A stretch of 64,000 nucleotides of DNA from Hoyosella sp. YIM 151337 (GCF_026041215.1 NZ_JAPEIQ010000013.1:1-64000), one strand, 5' to 3'; positions 1 to 9,176 are shown, counted from the first letter of the stretch. The notes: generated by a model not told the origin, from the sequence alone. A program made the numbers and translations.

Positions 1-284
1 AGCGCCGCAGTGTCGTGCGGGTGATCCCGGCTTGCCGGGAGAGTTCGAGTTCGCTGCAGCGGGTCAGCATCGCCTGTTGCAGCGCGTGTCAGAAGGCGGA
101 TGAGGCTGCGTCTGTCATCACGTGCGATCTGTTCCCCGGCACTGAGGTGCGCGAGCACGCTGGGCGCACGGTGGTCGCTGCCCGCGCGGGCCAGACCAGC
201 AATGGTGGAAAACATCTGCCCATGCAGCGGGCGGTAGAAGTCGGAGTCTTCCAGCGTCCTGGCGGCAGTAGCCGCGTCACGCAC
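1..284 (-). pseudogene. DnaB-type helicase N-terminal domain remnant
   Basis: Read on the minus strand from a possible GTG at 284, an open frame runs to the window edge and begins VRDAATAARTLEDSDFYRP, followed by LHGQMFSTIAGL and a VLAHL motif. This resembles the N-terminal domain of DnaB-like replicative helicases (DFYRP.H..IF..I..L). A TAG sits in frame at 288-290, directly upstream, so the start of the domain is missing or broken. Towards the window edge the helicase-like reading appears to continue better in another frame (SELELSRQAGITRTTLRR), which suggests a frameshift. It is probably a decayed plasmid, phage or integrative-element replication gene. The rest lies outside the window. Confidence 0.45.
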
Positions 285-729
285 CGGCTATGGAAGACCA
301 ATCCGATCACGCACGCTCAACAAGCGACCTGCAGCAACCACCCATACAGGCGCAGTTCGCAACACCGCAGGTAATGCCCCAAGGGCTGCCGGGGAGAGGG
401 GTTATCAGAACCTGCCGTATTCGCATGCCATGCGAATAACCCGTTTGTTACCTGACATAATGTAGATTATCGGCTGTAGACATAGTCGCAGATCCGGCAC
501 GAATTCATCGCTGTGATGGCCCTGCTCACTCATTCGTTGACTTGCCCACTTTAGTTGTCGCACGGATGCAGCTACGGCCTCTAACTTGGTTGCGTGACTG
601 CCACGCTAAACGAACCCTGGATTCAGCCGAACCGCGTCCAGTCGGTTGCGTGCGGATTACGGCACCCGGCTGCGGCTCGGACAAATACCGTTCTACTTCC
701 TGATCCTCCAACGCCCCGTGACCCACCCA
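285..729. other. Gene-poor stretch with palindrome
   Basis: No convincing coding region was found here. Short open frames on both strands lack ribosome-binding sites and recognisable motifs. The only clear structure is the 21-bp palindrome listed separately. The stretch looks like decayed mobile-element DNA between the helicase remnant and the molybdopterin oxidoreductase gene. Confidence 0.5.
418..438. repeat. Perfect 21-bp palindrome
   Basis: Two 10-base arms (TATTCGCATG and its complement) flank a single C. An outer GGGTTAT (399-405) and ATAACCC (436-442) form a second, wider inverted repeat around it. There is no T-tract, so it looks more like a protein-binding or recombination site than a terminator. 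No neighbouring regulator gene is visible to pair it with. Confidence 0.6.
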
Positions 730-752
730 CAAAACGTCACTGTGACGTTTTG
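730..752. terminator. 23-bp perfect palindrome 60 bases downstream of molybdopterin oxidoreductase
   Basis: The arms CAAAACGTCAC and GTGACGTTTTG are separated by one T. The structure lies about 60 bases past the stop codon of the minus-strand oxidoreductase gene. On the minus strand the right arm ends in a TTTTG run, so a terminator role is plausible. The almost absent loop is unusual for a terminator hairpin, so an operator for a dimeric regulator is the alternative. Confidence 0.45.
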
Positions 753-812
753 GACTTCAGTTAGACCTGCGGCCGTCACTTGGCCGGTGGCGCGGAGGTC
801 ATTGCTTTCCCA

Positions 813-3281
813 TCAGATCGCTTCCAGCCGGGCGGGAACATACTTGTGCCACGGGGTTCCAGCGAACTCGTCGCGCAGTTCGGCTGTGGTGAGTTCGTTC
901 GGCGCGACACCCGCGCTCACAGCGCCTTCTTCATCAGGGAAATCGACACCGAGGCCGTTGGGCAATGCGATGTTTCCGCGCTGCATCATGTTGCTGATCT
1001 CGACGAGGACCTTGGCGGATCCGCCACGGGTAACCAAGCGAGCATGGTCACCGTCTGAAACCCCGAGCGCAGCAGCATCTTCCGCGTTCACGCGCAGGGT
1101 GCCGTCGCGATCTCTGCGACGCCAGTCAGGGTTGCGGATGATCGTATTTGCAGTAAACGAGCGGCGTTCACCGGCAGCCAGAATCAGCGGAAACTCATCA
1201 GTGGTCCACGAGGATCGCGCGGTGGCGAGGTTACGGGTTTGCTCAAGCAAGTCGTCGATGACAATGGTGAACCGCCGGTCCTTTCGGGTGACGTAGTTCC
1301 AGACTGTATCCCAGGTGTCAGCGGTGAACACCACGCCCGTGTCGGACTCAAGTATCTTGTCAAACAGGGCATTTCCCGGTGCGAGCCCTGCCCCTGTGAA
1401 GCCCGCACGGCTGACGGCGTCAGGGTTGGCCGCCGCGCACATCTGGGCGGCGCCCCACAGCACAGCCGCCCCACGCATGTGTGCGGGCAACGTTTCCCCA
1501 AGAGTTTCGTACAGGATGTACGGCGCGAGCTTGGCGAGCTGCGGCTGGGCCACGGTGAGTGCCATAAACGTGGCACCAAAGGTGTCACGACCAGTGTGTG
1601 CCGCGGTCCGGAGATTGGTGAGTGTCGCGTCGTCAACCACGTTCATGCGCCGCAGAATCCGGGCATAAATTTCGGGTTCAGCTAGCGTCCCTGGCAGCGG
1701 TTCGAACACCGGTTTACGCAGGTGAAATACATTGTGCGGGAATTCGAAGTTAAAGAAGGTCGCCTCTGGTTTCTCGAACTGACTGGCGGCGGGCAGGACA
1801 TAGTCCGCGTGGCGGGCGGTTTCGGTGAACGCCACATCCACGACGACAGTAAGATCTAGCGCGCGCATTGTCGCTCGGAACCGTTTTGAGTCAGGGAGTG
1901 AATGAGCGGGGTTCGTGCTGTCGAGCCACATGGCCCGAAACCTCTTTGGGTGGTCAGTCAGAATTTCCTCAGCAATAGAGTTACAGGGAATGAGTCCACC
2001 GATGATTCGCGCACCAGTGACCGGTGTTCGCCGGGCCCCGCCACTTGAATTGCTGACTTGCGGCGGTCCCCCAACGAGCGGCGCTAGTGTTTCGAGGAGG
2101 GCCCGCGCACTTGGTTCGACCATGCGCCTGAGCCCCGGGGCCCGAGCTGCGGCTGGAATCAGATTCGCAGCGGCCGTCGCACCTGTACGCATGGCTGTGC
2201 TGAGGGCGCGTTTCTGTGCGCGCTGCAGTGGGGTCAGAGTTCGTCTCTGCCCGCCTCCTGCCCCACCTCCGGCGAGTGGAACGAAACTCGAGTGCAGGAA
2301 CATCGTCCCGGGCCGCCCGAAATTGCCGGTCAGAATCCACAGCATCTTGTTTAGGTAGGACACCAATGTGCTGTTAGGTGCCTGCTGAGTGCCCAGATCT
2401 TCGTACACGCACACGCTGCGTGCGGTTCCTATCCGCCGGGCCGCCAACCGGATCTTCTCTTCAGGCACACCACAAATTTCAGCGAAGCCAGGGATGTCGA
2501 CACCCTCGAAAACCGTTCGGACCTGGTCAAACCCAGTGGTGTGTTCGGCTATGAACTGCTGGTCGACGAGGTTCTCCTGCACAAGTACGGCAACCATGGC
2601 GGCAATTAACCATGCGTCGCACCCCGGTTTGACCTGCAAGTGGTGGTCGGCGAGAGCGGCGGTTTCGCTCACTCGGGGATCGACGACGACCATCGACTTT
2701 TCTGGGTCTTTCGCCACAGCTTTCAGCAGCGGCCGGGCTCGAGGGAAGCTATGTGACTGCCATGGGTTTTTGCCGATGAACACCAGGACTTCAGCGTTCT
2801 CAAAGTCGCCCTTCGTGTGGCCGCCGTACAGCTTGCCGTCGACCCACATCTCGCCTGTCTTCTCCTGGGCGAGAGCGTTCGAGTAGAACCTGCTGCCCAG
2901 CGCTGCTCGCAGCGCGACAGCATTCGCTGAACCCAGGTGGTTGCCCTGCCCGCCACCGCCATAGAAGAAGATGGTTTCCCCGCCGTGCTGGTCGCGGATC
3001 CCCATTAGCTTGGCAGTAATTTCGTCGAGAGCAGTGTCCCAGTCGATTTCGGTGTACGTGCCGTCCGCCTGCCGTTTCATCGGACTGCTGATGCGGTGCG
3101 GACCGTTTTGATACAAGTCGAGGCGCATTGCCTTCTCGCAGGTGTACCCCGCTGAGGCAGGGTGCGCCTTGTCACCGCGAATCTTCGCGATTCTGCTGCC
3201 CTCGATGTCCAGCGTGAGACCGCAGTTGCACTCACACAGCACACATGCCGAGTTCTTCGTCGTTACAACGTTGGGGTGCAT
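813..3281 (-). CDS. Molybdopterin-dependent oxidoreductase (formate dehydrogenase/nitrate reductase-like)
   Basis: This 822-residue protein has the plan of the prokaryotic molybdopterin (DMSO reductase) superfamily. An N-terminal [4Fe-4S] site has Cys13, Cys16, Cys20 and Cys48. Mo-bisPGD binding regions follow (VFIGKNPWQSHSFPRARPLL and VVVDPRVSETAALADHH), and a C-terminal dinucleotide-binding barrel starts near FPLILAAGERRS. There is no Tat signal, so it is probably cytoplasmic. Where formate dehydrogenases carry the Cys/Sec Mo ligand this protein reads NALAQEKTGEMW, with no cysteine, so the substrate cannot be named. It stands alone, without electron-transfer subunits beside it. The start follows GAGGAG at a 4-base spacing. 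Confidence 0.85.
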   Translation of the reverse strand: MHPNVVTTKNSACVLCECNCGLTLDIEGSRIAKIRGDKAHPASAGYTCEKAMRLDLYQNGPHRISSPMKRQADGTYTEIDWDTALDEITAKLMGIRDQHGGETIFFYGGGGQGNHLGSANAVALRAALGSRFYSNALAQEKTGEMWVDGKLYGGHTKGDFENAEVLVFIGKNPWQSHSFPRARPLLKAVAKDPEKSMVVVDPRVSETAALADHHLQVKPGCDAWLIAAMVAVLVQENLVDQQFIAEHTTGFDQVRTVFEGVDIPGFAEICGVPEEKIRLAARRIGTARSVCVYEDLGTQQAPNSTLVSYLNKMLWILTGNFGRPGTMFLHSSFVPLAGGGAGGGQRRTLTPLQRAQKRALSTAMRTGATAAANLIPAAARAPGLRRMVEPSARALLETLAPLVGGPPQVSNSSGGARRTPVTGARIIGGLIPCNSIAEEILTDHPKRFRAMWLDSTNPAHSLPDSKRFRATMRALDLTVVVDVAFTETARHADYVLPAASQFEKPEATFFNFEFPHNVFHLRKPVFEPLPGTLAEPEIYARILRRMNVVDDATLTNLRTAAHTGRDTFGATFMALTVAQPQLAKLAPYILYETLGETLPAHMRGAAVLWGAAQMCAAANPDAVSRAGFTGAGLAPGNALFDKILESDTGVVFTADTWDTVWNYVTRKDRRFTIVIDDLLEQTRNLATARSSWTTDEFPLILAAGERRSFTANTIIRNPDWRRRDRDGTLRVNAEDAAALGVSDGDHARLVTRGGSAKVLVEISNMMQRGNIALPNGLGVDFPDEEGAVSAGVAPNELTTAELRDEFAGTPWHKYVPARLEAI

Positions 3282-3480
3282 GGCGCTCCTCGACAGCGTG
3301 ACAATTGGTAGCCAGACCGGGCATTAGTACTTTTTATGACAGATAGCATACCCCATGGAGACGGGTGTCGAATGCAGGGCAAATCTGCCTGCTGGCTGGT
3401 CACCCGAATGTCCACCGATGAAGACCACCCGCCCGCGCGGTCTAAAGGAATGACGATGGCGGCAAACAAGAGGCGTCACC

Positions 3481-4098
3481 ATGAAACTGACGACAACCAC
3501 GCACCTGTCGCTTGATGGAGTCATGCAGGGCTGCGGCGGGCCGGATGAAGACCGAAGCGGCGGATTTGAACGTGGCGGCTGGATCACGCCGTTCTTCGAT
3601 GCGCAGGGCGGCACATTCATCGTCGAGACATACCAACGCGCGGAAGCGTTTCTGTTCGGGCGGCGAACGTATGAACTCTTCGCCGGCTACTGGGGAACAA
3701 TGACAGACCGGAACAACCCCATCGCAGCCGCCTTGAACACGCGTCCAAAGTACGTCACGTCACGCACGCTCACTGCTCCCCAATGGGACGGGACGACCGT
3801 TATCAGCAGTGACGTCGCAGCCACGATCCGCAAGCTGAAGGCACAGCCCGGACGGGAGCTACAGGTGCACGGCAGCGGCGAACTCATCCGATGGCTGATC
3901 CACGAGGATCTTGTCGACGAGATCAACCTTCTCCTCTTCCCCGTTATTGTCGGCCAAGGCCGTCGCCTATTTGCCAGCGACGGCCCGGACGTCGCTCTCC
4001 ATTTGCTGAAATCCCAAACCACCCCCGCAGGCGTCACAATCCAGACGTACCGGCCAGCCGGGCGCCCTCGGTACGCGACCGCCGGAGCCGAATCTTAG
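3481..4098 (+). CDS. Dihydrofolate reductase family protein (RibD C-terminal-like)
   Basis: A 205-residue protein with the RibD_C/DHFR-like NADPH-binding reductase fold. It begins MKLTTTTHLSLDGVMQG and contains the hallmark FGRRTYELFAGYW near residue 60, then VHGSGELIRWLIHEDLVDEI and a VIVGQGRRLF motif near the end. Such stand-alone proteins are common in actinobacteria. They are thought to reduce small pteridine- or pyrimidine-like substrates, but the substrate is unknown. Start at ATG 3481 is preceded by an AGAGG-type ribosome-binding site. It faces the molybdopterin oxidoreductase gene head to head and converges on the lipase maturation factor gene. Confidence 0.9.
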   Translation: MKLTTTTHLSLDGVMQGCGGPDEDRSGGFERGGWITPFFDAQGGTFIVETYQRAEAFLFGRRTYELFAGYWGTMTDRNNPIAAALNTRPKYVTSRTLTAPQWDGTTVISSDVAATIRKLKAQPGRELQVHGSGELIRWLIHEDLVDEINLLLFPVIVGQGRRLFASDGPDVALHLLKSQTTPAGVTIQTYRPAGRPRYATAGAES

Positions 4099-4112
4099 CG
4101 CCCAAACCAGCA

Positions 4113-5534
4113 TCATCTGCGGCCCACCGGCGCCATGTAGTCAGTCACGAATTCGCGGTGCCACCACGCGCCGGTTCGTTTGCGCTCCGCGGGGCTGGTG
4201 AATCGATAGACATACATTCGGGCCCGCACCCATCGGGGCGGCGTATCGGGGAACGGATTGTGCCTGAGTAGTTTCAGCGTTGCAGAGTCATTCTCGGCGA
4301 GTTTGCGCGCGAGACGCGGCAGCCATGTCTGGGCGTACCCCGGCGAGACCGCCGCGAACCACATCAGCCAGTCGAGACGCAAGTGATAGGGCGCAAACTG
4401 GCGTGGCCGCCGGTGCGGGTCACCCGGCTTTCCCTTGAATTCATACTCATGCCATTCGGCGATATCAGTCGGCAGCTCCGCAGAGGTGCCTTCGAGGATC
4501 ACTTCGTAGCGTGTGCGCGTCACCCGGCCGAACGCGCCATATGTGTTAACCAGGTGCAACTTGTCGAAGCTGTAGTTCATCAGTTGCTGCCGCGAGAATA
4601 GGTTGCGTGCTGGCCGGTAGCTCAGCGCAACAACAAGGACGGTTACCCCGACGACAAGGAAGGCTTGCCATCCGGGAACCGGTTCTGCTGCGGGCGGATC
4701 GAGCGGTAATACGATCGCCCACCACGAGCCGTCGATGACCGAAAGCGCCAGCACAATCGTCAGGACATTGAGCCACGCGAAGTTACCACTCATCACCAGC
4801 CAGGATTGCGTGATGATGATGATAAGCGCCGCGATTGATGCCACTGGCTGCGGCGCGAAAAGAAAAAACGGAACGACCAGCTGTGCAAAGTGATTGCCAG
4901 CTACTTCGATTCTGTGCAGCGGCTTCGGGAGGTGGTGAAAATACCAGCTCAGCGGATTAGGCATCGGCTGTGTCTCGTGGTGGTAGTAGAGGCACGTGAA
5001 GTCACGCCAACAGCGGTCCCCATGCAGTTTGATCATGCCCGCGCCAAATTCAAGGCGGAAAAGAACCCAGCGCAGCAGGAACAGCACTAGTACTGACGGC
5101 TCCGCGGGCCCCGCACCGATGAATATCGCGAGGAAGCCCACTTCAAGAAGCAAGGACTCCCAGCCGAATCCGTACCACGCCTGCCCAACATTCACGATCG
5201 ACAGGTACAGGATCCACAACAGCGCCCACAGCGCCATCGAAGCCCACAGCGGAATCACGTCGCCGACACCTAACACTGCGGCGCCAGCGAGCGCTGCACC
5301 GCACCCGGCGACGACTGCGAAGAAGCGATCTGAGTAGTAGAGATGGAAGATGCTTGGCGCCTGCCGCCAACTCCGCTGCTCCAAATAGCGCGGTATCGGC
5401 GTGAGACCCCGGGAGCCGATCAGTGCGCGAAACTGATTAAGCGCGACGAGGAACGCAACGAGATACACCAGGCCGAGCCCACGCTGGAACATCCAGCGGC
5501 TCAGCCAGTATCCAGACTCTCCGAACCACTCCAT
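4113..5534 (-). CDS. Lipase maturation factor family membrane protein
   Basis: This 473-residue multi-pass protein matches the LMF family: N-terminal WFGESGYWLSRWMFQRGLGLVYLVAFLVAL, then SRGLTPIPRYL, a GFGWESLLLEVGFLAIF segment, and GAGMIKLHGDRCWRDFTCL with YHHETQPMPNPLSWYFHHLP. Roughly seven or eight hydrophobic segments fill the first 300 residues, and the C-terminal region is soluble. Eukaryotic LMF1 helps fold lipases in the ER. The bacterial members are uncharacterised but common in mycolate actinobacteria, where a role in exported-protein or lipid maturation is only inferred. No lipase gene lies next to it. It starts at ATG 5534. Confidence 0.88.
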   Translation of the reverse strand: MEWFGESGYWLSRWMFQRGLGLVYLVAFLVALNQFRALIGSRGLTPIPRYLEQRSWRQAPSIFHLYYSDRFFAVVAGCGAALAGAAVLGVGDVIPLWASMALWALLWILYLSIVNVGQAWYGFGWESLLLEVGFLAIFIGAGPAEPSVLVLFLLRWVLFRLEFGAGMIKLHGDRCWRDFTCLYYHHETQPMPNPLSWYFHHLPKPLHRIEVAGNHFAQLVVPFFLFAPQPVASIAALIIIITQSWLVMSGNFAWLNVLTIVLALSVIDGSWWAIVLPLDPPAAEPVPGWQAFLVVGVTVLVVALSYRPARNLFSRQQLMNYSFDKLHLVNTYGAFGRVTRTRYEVILEGTSAELPTDIAEWHEYEFKGKPGDPHRRPRQFAPYHLRLDWLMWFAAVSPGYAQTWLPRLARKLAENDSATLKLLRHNPFPDTPPRWVRARMYVYRFTSPAERKRTGAWWHREFVTDYMAPVGRR

Positions 5535-5591
5535 GCCGCACCTCGGTGACTCAGCTCAGCCTACAACGCTGCGCCACCCACGTCGCGGACT

Positions 5592-6143
5592 TCATTCAGT
5601 GACGTAGCGCAAAAGCACCGCGGTGTTGAAATGCCTGGTCTCGGCGAGTCGAAGACGAATGGAATTATCGATGACAGGGAACATCGCGGTGCCGCCCCCG
5701 AGCACAACAGGTGAGACGAAAATGTGGTACTCATCGACGAGTCCATGCGGTATCAGCGAGGCCGCGAGATTAGCCCCGCCAACCTCCATGACGCCATCGC
5801 CGCCCGCTTTGAGTCTGCGGACCTCCTCCACTGCGTTCTCGCTGACGAGAGTGCTGTTCCAGTGGACCTCAGTCAGTGTCCTGGAGAAGACGACCTTGGG
5901 CTTCGCCAGCCAAAGGTCCGCGAAGTCGCGCTCGATGATGGACGCGTCGCCAGGCACGTGCGGCCAGTACTCCGCCATCAGCTCGTACAGCCGACGGCCA
6001 TGCAGCGAAATCTCGACGTCGCGGAACCGGTCGTTGTGAAACTGGTGCAATTCGTCGTCCGGGTGAGTCCAGTCGATGTTGCCGTTGCGGTCGTTGATGT
6101 AGCCGTCCACGGACGTTGTGAACCCATAGATCAGTTTCCTCAT
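5592..6143 (-). CDS. Dihydrofolate reductase family protein (RibD C-terminal-like)
   Basis: A second RibD_C-type reductase, 183 residues, only distantly similar to the one at 3.5 kb. It starts MRKLIYGFTTSVDGYI, carries LHGRRLYELMAEYWP, VFSRTLTEVHWNSTLV, EVGGANLAASLIPHGLVDEYH and VVLGGGTAMFP, all typical of the family. It is probably a soluble NADPH-dependent reductase of unknown substrate. It begins 46 bases downstream of the TAXI lipoprotein gene on the same strand, so it could be the last gene of the two-component operon, although nothing links it functionally. Confidence 0.9.
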   Translation of the reverse strand: MRKLIYGFTTSVDGYINDRNGNIDWTHPDDELHQFHNDRFRDVEISLHGRRLYELMAEYWPHVPGDASIIERDFADLWLAKPKVVFSRTLTEVHWNSTLVSENAVEEVRRLKAGGDGVMEVGGANLAASLIPHGLVDEYHIFVSPVVLGGGTAMFPVIDNSIRLRLAETRHFNTAVLLRYVTE

Positions 6144-6189
6144 GACCAGTTAGACCTCCGCCGCTTTCGAGACTCATCGGAGCCACGGT

Positions 6190-7083
6190 TTACCCGTGCA
6201 GACGCTGGTACGCGTCGGCCGCTCCAGGATGCATCGGTACAGGCCGAGTGCCGATAAGTGCACGGATGTCGAGGAACTGCGTTCCAAGTGCGTGTTCGGG
6301 AATCAATTCACGTGCCTTGTCGACGAGCACCCGCGCGAGTTGGCCTGCCAGCGCATCGGAAAGATCGCTGCGCGTCAGCAGTAAGTTCGCGACGCCGACT
6401 GTGTCGACGCGCGTGCCGGGCAACCGGACGTGGTCGTACAGGCCCGGGTGGCTGCGCTGGAGCTCCGGGATGACGGGACCGAGCGACAAGTAACGAACGC
6501 CCGCGGTATGCAGCGCTGGAGTGGGAAACCCGCTGCCCCAAATCACAGCGTCAATCTGCTGCTGCTGCAGCGCAGCGATCGATTCGGAGAGCGGCATCGT
6601 CAGCGCTGCCACGCCGTCTGTCATTCCCGCCGCATCGAGCAGTCGCACGCTGGTCACTGCGGCGACTCCAGAGCCGGGAGCCCCGAGCACTATCCGCGCC
6701 CCACGAAGGTCCTCGAGTACGGAGAAGTCGGAGTCGTCGCGTACCGCCAGCTGGATGTAGTTTTCATATACTCGTCCGATCGCCACAAGTGTCCCCGCCG
6801 CAGCGTCCTCGCCGATTGCGTCCGCATGACTGAGCGCGAGCTCAGCATCACCAGCGAGGAGGAGCCGGATATTTGAGCGCGAACCATCGGTGACTAGAGG
6901 GTCGATTCGCAACGTTGAACCCGCTGTTGCCGCGGCTAATAGCTGCGCGAATTGAATGTACGTGCCAGCAGCCTCCCCCGCCGCGAAACGCAGTGTCACC
7001 GTACCGCTGTCGCCGGAACATCCGGTGCCGCCCGCCGCGAGGACAGCACCGAACATCAGCAGGAATTTTCTTCTCGTCAGCAT
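6190..7083 (-). CDS. TAXI-type solute-binding lipoprotein
   Basis: This 297-residue protein resembles TAXI family substrate-binding subunits of TRAP transporters: GGTGCSGDSG lipoprotein signal, then VTLRFAAGEAAGTYIQFAQLLA, SNIRLLLAGDAELALSHAD and LRGARIVLGAPGSGVAAVTSVRLLDAAG. The signal has a twin-arginine-like start (TRRKFLLM) and a lipobox with the cysteine near residue 22. No TRAP membrane subunit is nearby. It starts 2 bases after the stop codon of a histidine kinase gene, with a response regulator first in the operon, so it is inferred to present a ligand to the kinase rather than to feed a TRAP channel. The probable target is the divergent DASS transporter. Confidence 0.85.
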   Translation of the reverse strand: MLTRRKFLLMFGAVLAAGGTGCSGDSGTVTLRFAAGEAAGTYIQFAQLLAAATAGSTLRIDPLVTDGSRSNIRLLLAGDAELALSHADAIGEDAAAGTLVAIGRVYENYIQLAVRDDSDFSVLEDLRGARIVLGAPGSGVAAVTSVRLLDAAGMTDGVAALTMPLSESIAALQQQQIDAVIWGSGFPTPALHTAGVRYLSLGPVIPELQRSHPGLYDHVRLPGTRVDTVGVANLLLTRSDLSDALAGQLARVLVDKARELIPEHALGTQFLDIRALIGTRPVPMHPGAADAYQRLHG

Positions 7084-7085
7084 GG

Positions 7086-8516
7086 TCAGCCACCGCTCTC
7101 GGCGCGCGCAGCAGCTACCGTGCCCACTTCGAGCGTCACGCAGAGCCCATGCGGCTCGGCGGCCTCAACGTGGAGCTTCGCAGAATATGCCTCTGCGAGT
7201 GCGTGGGCGATCGAAAGCCCGAGCCCCGTGCCGGTTTGGCCCTGACCTTCAGCGCGGTAAAACCGCTCGGTCAGTCGCCCAAGCTCACTTTCAGGCACGC
7301 CCGGACCGTCGTCAGCAACGGCGATTTCACACGTGTTGTGATCTGACCGGACAGACAGCGTCACCGTTGCGCCCGTTCCGGCGTAGTGTTGCGCATTGCT
7401 CAGTGCCGCGTCAAGAATTTGTTCGAGTGCCGATTCTTCGATCATCGCTCTGATGCGCTGCGCACCGAATTCGGTGCGGAGAGTCATCTCTGCGGCCTTA
7501 AACGCCGCGCCCCACGCGTCAGCCCGTTCCGCGGCGACAAACACTGCGTCGCAATACGCAGCGGAATCGGTTCCCGCGGCAGCGCTCTCGAACTGGTGTG
7601 GCACTTCGGCGGTGGCGAGCTTGAGCATGCCGTCGAGAATTGCCCCGAGGCGTTCTGCCTCCGCACCCGCCCGGTCGAGCGATGATTGGGAGCCAGTTGG
7701 CAGCTCATATGCCAAGGCGTCGAGCCGTAAAGTCAGTGCAGCCAGCGGGTTTCGGAGCTTGTGCGCGGTATCTTCGATTAGCTTCCGCTGCGCGCTCGCT
7801 GAGCTGAGGACCGCGTGTGCCATGGCGTCAAAGGACCGTGCGAGGTGCCGTATCTCCGGCGGCCCCGAATAGTGAGCGGTGAGCGGCGCTGGCGCTTCGG
7901 GGGTCGGCAATGTTCGCGTGAGGAAACTGACACCGGCCGCGAGAGAGTCCAGGGGACGCAGGACCCAGCGCGTCAAAGTGTGGGCTAGCACATAGACGAC
8001 ACCCAGTGCGACAGCCGAACTCAGCGCAATCAGTATCCAGGTGCGCGTGATGTCCGCCTTTGCGCGCACGGTTGTCACTTCGAGGAGAACGACCCCTTCC
8101 GAATGCACGCCCGTCCCGATAGGCCTGGCAAGCAAGAGCGTGTCCTCGCTCCATGGTGTAAGCCGTGCAGGAGTATCCAATTGTTCGTTACGACGGCCGG
8201 AGTCGATGGCGCCGCGCACCATCGGGTCAGCAGCCTCCAAACCGGTAGAAAGGACAACAGTCCCCGCAGAATCCGCTATCAGAACCGGCTCCCGAAAGAG
8301 TTCGTAATAGTCGTCGATCTCACCGCGCAGAAAGTCCGCGTCTCCCGTGATGAACTCCGGGTAAGCGAGGGTCGCGAACCAATCAAGTACGGCTGTCCGG
8401 CTCAGCATGAGGTCACGCGTCCGCGCGTCAGAAGCGGCGAAAGCCAGCGGTATCGCGAAGGAAAGCACCGCTACAGCTGCGAAGGCGAGCAGCGCGGCCA
8501 GCACACGGGCGCGCAT
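7086..8516 (-). CDS. Sensor histidine kinase (TctE-like)
   Basis: A 476-residue membrane kinase. One transmembrane helix lies at about residues 5-28, an extracytoplasmic sensor domain at about 30-155, and a second helix at about 158-178. A HAMP region follows (RPLDSLAAGV), then an H-box with phospho-acceptor His252 in IEDTAHKLRNPLAAL, and a GHKL ATPase domain with SNAQHYA, DDGPGVP and GTGLGLSIAHALAEAY. The usual HELRNP reads HKLRNP here. It follows the response regulator gene directly and leads into the TAXI lipoprotein gene, so the three are one transcription unit. The architecture is like TctD/TctE carboxylate-sensing pairs. Confidence 0.93.
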   Translation of the reverse strand: MRARVLAALLAFAAVAVLSFAIPLAFAASDARTRDLMLSRTAVLDWFATLAYPEFITGDADFLRGEIDDYYELFREPVLIADSAGTVVLSTGLEAADPMVRGAIDSGRRNEQLDTPARLTPWSEDTLLLARPIGTGVHSEGVVLLEVTTVRAKADITRTWILIALSSAVALGVVYVLAHTLTRWVLRPLDSLAAGVSFLTRTLPTPEAPAPLTAHYSGPPEIRHLARSFDAMAHAVLSSASAQRKLIEDTAHKLRNPLAALTLRLDALAYELPTGSQSSLDRAGAEAERLGAILDGMLKLATAEVPHQFESAAAGTDSAAYCDAVFVAAERADAWGAAFKAAEMTLRTEFGAQRIRAMIEESALEQILDAALSNAQHYAGTGATVTLSVRSDHNTCEIAVADDGPGVPESELGRLTERFYRAEGQGQTGTGLGLSIAHALAEAYSAKLHVEAAEPHGLCVTLEVGTVAAARAESGG

Positions 8517-9176
8517 TCACGTCCCCCACCGGTAACCGAACCCGCGAATCGTCGAAATGAGTCCCGGACGGTTCAGCTTTGACCGCAATCCGTTCATATG
8601 CACGTCGAGGGTGCGTGAGATCGCGACGTATGCGTCGCCCCAAATCTCATCCATCAGTTGCTGGCGGCTGATGGCCTCGCCAGGCCGAGCCGCAAGGGCG
8701 GCAAGCAGTTCGAACTCCTTGGAAGTCAGCGGCACTGTTTCACCGGCCACGGTCGCCGTGCGGGCGGTGAGTTCGACTCGGACGTCACCGGCAACGACGA
8801 CATCTGGGGGTTGTTCGTCGGCTGGTCGCCGCCTCCGGGTCACAACCTCGAGGCGCGCGACGAGTTCGTTGAGGCGCGGCGGCTTCACCAGGTAATCGTC
8901 GGCTCCTGTTCGAAGGCCGCGCACGACTGAGCGTTCGTCATCGCGGGCAGTCAGGATTATTACGGGAATGTCGCTGACCGCGCGGAGTTGCCGCAGTATG
9001 ACAAGACCGTCAGTATCGGGCAGACCCAGGTCGAGAAGTACGGCATCGAACCCGCGATGATGCAGCAGCAACTCGTCGCCGCGACGCATCCGCTCAGGAG
9101 TGTGCGCACGCGCGCGCAGTGCGTCTACGAGTGCATCACCGACACCATCATCGTCTTCAACAACCGCGACTCGCAC
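8517..9176 (-). CDS. OmpR-family response regulator (TctD-like)
   Basis: A 219-residue regulator. Its receiver domain begins MRVAVVEDDDGVGDAL, with the phosphorylatable Asp49 in AVLLDLGLPDTDG and the conserved Lys in DDYLVKPPRLNEL. A winged-helix domain follows (LTSKEFELLAALAARPGEAISRQQLMDEIW to RTLDVHMNGLRSKL and TIRGFGYRW). Its stop codon abuts the kinase start. The gene is transcribed away from the DASS transporter gene across a 185-bp intergenic region, so control of both directions from that region is likely. Ligand class (di- or tricarboxylate) is inferred from the neighbour only. Confidence 0.95.
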   Translation of the reverse strand: MRVAVVEDDDGVGDALVDALRARAHTPERMRRGDELLLHHRGFDAVLLDLGLPDTDGLVILRQLRAVSDIPVIILTARDDERSVVRGLRTGADDYLVKPPRLNELVARLEVVTRRRRPADEQPPDVVVAGDVRVELTARTATVAGETVPLTSKEFELLAALAARPGEAISRQQLMDEIWGDAYVAISRTLDVHMNGLRSKLNRPGLISTIRGFGYRWGT

